64,000 nucleotides of DNA, taken from NCBI RefSeq assembly GCF_024498175.1, contig NZ_CP101823.1:434001-498000 (forward strand), read 5' to 3'. This document shows positions 60,616 through 64,000 of the stretch, one piece after another (position 1 is the first letter of the stretch; each line of letters begins with the position of its first letter). The notes beneath the pieces were generated by a model. The model ran no database searches. It was not told where the DNA came from and saw nothing but the letters and a program-made list of their open reading frames with translations. A program made the position numbers and the translations under genes. The DNA is from Haloplanus salinarum. Its GTDB lineage: Archaea; Halobacteriota; Halobacteria; Halobacteriales; Haloferacaceae.

Positions 60616-60787
60616 TACTGTTCGCGGTGAGTCATTACCGGTGGCTCGACGGACTGTCCTGGCGAACCAGGGGGACACAGTTACAGTACCCCGACCCCGT
60701 CGGCGACGCGTGAGCACGCTGGGCGGGAGAAATAACTTTGAGGGAGCCGTCGTTATGGGTGGGTAGCCGGTTCGATTCGGCCATCAC

Positions 60788-61360
60788 ATGAGCTCACCAC
60801 CCTGCGTCCTCGTCGTCGAAGACGAAATCGAGTTGGCCGAACTGTTCGCCGAGTGGCTCTCGGAGGACTACGAGGTGCGCGTGGCGACAAGTGGGGAGGA
60901 GGCCCTCGAACGGGCCGACGAGGACGTCGACGTGGTGTTGCTGGATCGACTGATGCCCGGGCTCTCGGGCGACGAAGTGCTCGAACGGATTCGCGACCAG
61001 GACCTCTCGGTCAGGGTCGCGATGGTGACTGCCGTCGAGCCCGACTTCGACGTCCTCGAGATGGGGTTCGACGACTACGTGGTCAAACCCCTCTTTCGGG
61101 AGGACGTGCGCCGACTCGTCCGTGGGCTCCTCGAACGCAACGAGTACGACCGTACCCTCTCGACGCTCTTTGCCCTCGCGTCGAAACTGTCGGCCCTCGA
61201 ATCCCACAAGACCGAGGACGAACTGGCCGAGAGCGAGGAGTACGCCCGGCTCAAGGACGACTTCGAGCAAACACGGGACCGGATCGCGGAGCTGGAATCC
61301 GGGATGACCGAGAACGACTTCGAGGCGGTGTTTTACGACTTCGACCGGGTGGATCTGTAG
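60788..61360 (+). CDS. Response regulator with HalX output domain
   Basis: A 190-residue two-component regulator. The receiver domain (residues ~6-118) has the acidic pocket VVEDE, phosphoacceptor Asp53 in VVLLDRLMPG, Thr in MVTAVEP and the conserved Lys in DYVVKPL. The C-terminal ~65 residues form the helical HalX domain (YDRTLSTLFALASKLSALES and a coiled coil ending FYDFDRVDL). HalX regulators are a haloarchaeal speciality of unknown output. No histidine kinase is adjacent. Confidence 0.92.
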   Translation: MSSPPCVLVVEDEIELAELFAEWLSEDYEVRVATSGEEALERADEDVDVVLLDRLMPGLSGDEVLERIRDQDLSVRVAMVTAVEPDFDVLEMGFDDYVVKPLFREDVRRLVRGLLERNEYDRTLSTLFALASKLSALESHKTEDELAESEEYARLKDDFEQTRDRIAELESGMTENDFEAVFYDFDRVDL

Positions 61361-61648
61361 TCCGATCCCGCCCGTCTCCCCACGCCGCACCCACGAGACG
61401 GACGCCCTGCCCGTCGTCGCCGATCCGCGGTCTCGCAAATCGCCCGCCTGGGACGACCACGCCGTCCTCCTTTCGATGATCGTACCAATCGAACTTTGTT
61501 TCGCGACGTTGACAGCCGAGTGTATGATACGAGCCGAATTCGGTGTCCGCACGTCCCCGTCGACGCCGCCGACCGACCCGCGGCCGGTCGAGTCGGCGCG
61601 TACAGTGCATGGACGAACTCTCGACTCGAACGACACGGAGGGTGTGCG

Positions 61649-62053
61649 ATGAGCGTGAGCAACACCACGGCTGGCGAGTCGTTGGTCGACCTCTCGAAGA
61701 GCCCGCTCGGCTACGTCGCCATCGTGTTGGCCGTCGTGACGGGCGTGATCCACCTCTTCCTGGCGCCGCAGGTGATCGGATTCAGTCGGACGCTGGCCAT
61801 CCTCTTTGCCCTCAACGGCTTGGGCTTTCTGGGTGGGATCGCGATCTACCTAACCCGCTACTGGCGTCGGGAACTGTACCTCGTCGCCGCACTCTATGCC
61901 CTCGCGACGGTCGTCGCCCTGTTCGTCTTCCAAGGGTTCGGCGTCGACGCGTTCTACCAGGGAGGTAGTTTGAACCCGATGGCGGTCATCGCCAAGGGTG
62001 CCGAAGCGGTGTTGGCCATCGTCACCGGCTACCTCTATACGAGCACGGGGTGA
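61649..62053 (+). CDS. Four-helix membrane protein (DUF7475-like)
   Basis: A 134-residue protein with four membrane helices (about residues 20-38, 44-64, 70-90 and 108-128), starting with a hydrophilic SVSNTTAGESLVDLSKSP. The ATG at 61649 is chosen because upstream codons are not protein-like. The helix pattern and an early His (GVIHLFLAPQV) fit a haloarchaeal family named DUF7475 from memory. The function is unknown. It converges on the GlcD-type gene, 9 nt away. Confidence 0.72.
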   Translation: MSVSNTTAGESLVDLSKSPLGYVAIVLAVVTGVIHLFLAPQVIGFSRTLAILFALNGLGFLGGIAIYLTRYWRRELYLVAALYALATVVALFVFQGFGVDAFYQGGSLNPMAVIAKGAEAVLAIVTGYLYTSTG

Positions 62054-62062
62054 CCCCGGCCG

Positions 62063-63457
62063 TCAGGGTTCCGGCCCGTCGAACACCTTTCCGGGGTTCA
62101 TGATCCCTGCGGGATCTAGCGCCTCCTTGATCGAGCGCATCGCGTCGACGGCCGCCTCGCCGTGTTCGGCGACGAGGTAGTCCTGTTTGCCGAGGCCGAT
62201 GCCGTGCTCGCCGGTCGACGTGCCGCCGACTTCGATGGCGTGTTCGACGATCCGCCGCGAGACGTCCTTGCCGTGGGCCACGTCCTCGGGGTCGTCCGGA
62301 TCGATCATGACCGTGTAGTGGAGGTTGCCGTCGCCGGCGTGGCCGAAACAGGAGATGAGAAAGTCCTCCCGCTCGCCGAGCTCTTTCACGTACCGAACGA
62401 GGTCGGGATACTCGCTGATGGGGACGGTCACGTCGCCGGGGGTGAGCGGCGAGAGGTCGTCGTCGTAGGGCTCCAAGGCCTCCGCGAGTTCCCGGCGCGC
62501 CGCCCACAGCTCGTCCATCCCGTGTTCGTTTTCGGCCACCTCGAACTCGGTCACCCCGTGGGCCTCGAAGATGGTCCGACAGAACTCGATCTCCTCCTCG
62601 ATGCCGTGATCGGCGTGGAACTCCACGAACACCATCGGCACGTCCGGGAGGTCGGTGTCGAGGTGGGCGTTCGACATGGCGGCGCTCAGGCGGTCGATCA
62701 GTTCGATCTTCGCCACGTCGACCCCGGACCGGACGGCGTCGAAGACGGCCTCCGCGGCGTCGTCGAGCGTCTCGAAGTGGGCTCGGCCGCCCCTGACCTG
62801 CTGGGGGCGTCCGGCCAACTGGATCGTCACGCGCGTGATGACGCCCAGCGTCCCCTCGCTGCCGACGATCAGGTCACCTAGGTCGTAGCCCGAGGAGGTC
62901 TTGGCCGCCTTGCTCCCGGTCGTGATGACCTCGCCGGTCGGCAGGACGACTTCCATGCCGAGCACCCAGTCGCTCACCTCGCCGTACTTGACGGTCTTCA
63001 TACCGCTGGCGTCGTTGGCGAGCATCCCGCCGATGGTCGAGATGGCGCCCGAGGAGGGGAGCGCCGGGAGGAACAGGCCGTGTTTCGCCACCGCCTCGTT
63101 CACGTCGTCGCCGAGGATTCCCGGCTGGACGTCGATCTGCAGGTCGTCCGGGCGGACGTCGAGGACGGCGTCCATCCGGTTCATATCGAGGGTGATGCCG
63201 CCCTCGACGGGGACGGCGTTGCCCTCCAGGCTCGTCCCGGCGGCGTAGGGGGTGACGGGGACGCCGTGTTCGGTCGCCGCACGCAGGACAGCGGCGATGT
63301 CGTCGGTCGACTCGGGCCAGACGACGACGTCGGGGCGGACGCCGTCCTCGCGTGCGGTCCCCCAGTCGTGGGAGCGTTCCTCCCGGTCCGCGTCGCCGAC
63401 CGAGATCTGATCCGCCGCCAGACCCAGGTCGTCGACGAACGTGGTATCGTGTTGCAT
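62063..63457 (-). CDS. GlcD-type FAD-linked oxidase (glycolate / D-lactate dehydrogenase family)
   Basis: A 464-residue flavoprotein. The N-terminal FAD_binding_4 (PCMH) domain has PYAAGTSLEGNAVP, PSSGAISTIGGMLANDASG and GLGDLIVGSEGTLG-like GDLIVGSEGTLGVI segments. The C-terminal FAD-oxidase domain includes CFGHAGDGNLHY and GTSTGEHGIGLGK. These enzymes oxidise 2-hydroxy acids such as glycolate or D-lactate to the 2-oxo acid. Fe-S partner subunits (GlcF-like) are not adjacent, so the electron acceptor is unclear. The ATG at 63457 gives MQHDTTFVDDL. Confidence 0.92.
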   Translation of the reverse strand: MQHDTTFVDDLGLAADQISVGDADREERSHDWGTAREDGVRPDVVVWPESTDDIAAVLRAATEHGVPVTPYAAGTSLEGNAVPVEGGITLDMNRMDAVLDVRPDDLQIDVQPGILGDDVNEAVAKHGLFLPALPSSGAISTIGGMLANDASGMKTVKYGEVSDWVLGMEVVLPTGEVITTGSKAAKTSSGYDLGDLIVGSEGTLGVITRVTIQLAGRPQQVRGGRAHFETLDDAAEAVFDAVRSGVDVAKIELIDRLSAAMSNAHLDTDLPDVPMVFVEFHADHGIEEEIEFCRTIFEAHGVTEFEVAENEHGMDELWAARRELAEALEPYDDDLSPLTPGDVTVPISEYPDLVRYVKELGEREDFLISCFGHAGDGNLHYTVMIDPDDPEDVAHGKDVSRRIVEHAIEVGGTSTGEHGIGLGKQDYLVAEHGEAAVDAMRSIKEALDPAGIMNPGKVFDGPEP

Positions 63458-63574
63458 ACTCCCAGTCAGCGGGAGCCCGAGTATTAGACCTGTTGCTCGA
63501 CGACGGGAACCGGCGGCTATCAGCGCGGAGAATCGGCCACTCGGCTTTTATGCGCCGCGTGTCTTCTCTCCCCA

Positions 63575-64000
63575 ATGTCGCGGCCACGCACCCCCTGGCT
63601 GTACCGGTTCGTGCGGGACCGGCAGTCACAGGCCGAGCCGCTCGGGGTGATCCTCGTGATCGGTCTCGTCCTCGTCTCGACGACGGTGGTCGTCACGTTC
63701 GGCTTCACCGCCATCGAGGACGTCCAGTCGCGGTCGGAGATCGACCGCGCCGAGAACGGCATGACGCTTTTGGACTCCCGACTGTCGACCGTCGCGCTCG
63801 GCGATTCGGAGCGTCAGTCCGTCGACCTCCCCACGTCGAACGGGGGGTACACCGTCGACGAGGACGCGGGAACCATCAAGATCGTCCACCGGAACTACGA
63901 CGGGAGCAACGACGTCGAGCTGGTGTCGAACACGTCCCTCGGGGCCATCGTCTACCGAAACGAGAACGGCGACGACGCCATCGCCTACCAGGGCGGCGGC
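63575..64000 (+). CDS. Pilin-like / DUF7289-type surface protein, cut by window end
   Basis: The visible 142 residues start MSRPRTPWLYRFVRDRQSQA and continue into a hydrophobic helix (PLGVILVIGLVLVSTTVVV, about residues 22-40), preceded by basic residues and QSQAE. That resembles the archaeal pilin-like signal RGQSEVIGV and the DUF7289 family. A beta-rich extracellular part follows (SRLSTVALGDSERQSVDLP). The stop lies beyond 64000. It probably localises to the cell surface; pilus assembly is an inference. It is divergent from the GlcD-type gene. Confidence 0.7.
   Translation, partial: MSRPRTPWLYRFVRDRQSQAEPLGVILVIGLVLVSTTVVVTFGFTAIEDVQSRSEIDRAENGMTLLDSRLSTVALGDSERQSVDLPTSNGGYTVDEDAGTIKIVHRNYDGSNDVELVSNTSLGAIVYRNENGDDAIAYQGGG

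Noticed and set aside
61361-61648. Possible gene between the response regulator and the four-helix membrane protein
   Set aside because: Open frames exist on both strands, but all are Arg/Ser/Thr-rich, have no start signal and no domain pattern; treated as spacer with the downstream promoter.

Overview
The window is a piece of a haloarchaeal (class Halobacteria) chromosome. Evidence for this is the very high GC, the strongly acidic proteins, leaderless genes with a TATA-like element about 25-30 nt before the start codon, an archaeal glycerol-1-phosphate dehydrogenase, aMBF1, an intron-bearing tRNA-Trp, TrmB and HalX regulators, and many small zinc-ribbon proteins. I cannot fix the genus.

Layout. 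1-9 kb: small membrane proteins, an NAD-kinase-like protein, an M28 peptidase, a thiolase/DUF35 pair, an alpha/beta hydrolase, and the cobalamin subunit of methylmalonyl-CoA mutase with its MeaB chaperone. 9-14.2 kb: a frameshifted HTH gene, two divergent TrmB regulators, then a patchy stretch with a HalOD1 protein, a short diadenylate-cyclase domain, an HPF-like protein, a tiny zinc finger and a GlmS fragment. 14.2-25.7 kb: an SPFH/stomatin operon, a highly acidic repeat protein, an S9 peptidase, HEAT-repeat and MTH865 proteins, a glycosyltransferase, UspA, DUF420, EgsA and a BASS transporter. 25.9-32.6 kb: a TRAP transporter (DctP plus fused DctQM), aroA-aroC and a DICT-domain protein. 32.9-42.2 kb: 2-oxoacid:ferredoxin oxidoreductase korAB, an Lrp regulator, DNA polymerase IV, a HerA-type ATPase, TpiA, a nitrilase and aMBF1. 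42.26-42.95 kb: an IS6-type insertion with a frameshifted transposase. 42.9-49.2 kb (minus strand): a phage-tail-tube-like gene pair, hisC, AK6-type kinase, CDP-alcohol phosphatidyltransferase, a GMC oxidoreductase with a Tat-exported small subunit, and a FAH-family protein. 49.2-56.2 kb: MBL hydrolase, OsmC, HAD phosphatase, a SipW-class LamG surface protein, GTP cyclohydrolase III, AgxT-type aminotransferase and a lipoprotein.

56.2-59.85 kb is read as a decayed integrative element. It sits at the 3' end of an intron-containing tRNA-Trp (59813-59988, minus strand). At its other end (56235-56299) I find a diverged copy of the 3' exon and adjoining intron of that same tRNA. Inside are AT-rich accessory genes, an 88-bp hairpin MITE, a multiply frameshifted gene, a VapBC pair, and a chain of four small genes joined by TGATG overlaps. 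The last of these reads straight into the tRNA. After the tRNA come DUF5795, a HalX response regulator, a membrane protein, a GlcD-type flavoprotein, and the start of a pilin-like surface protein cut by the window end.

The most interesting points are the tRNA-Trp-bounded element, the orphan tail-tube pair operonic with hisC, the near-identical acidic repeats, and a set of single-base frameshifts, mostly at homopolymers, that are either real decay or sequencing error.
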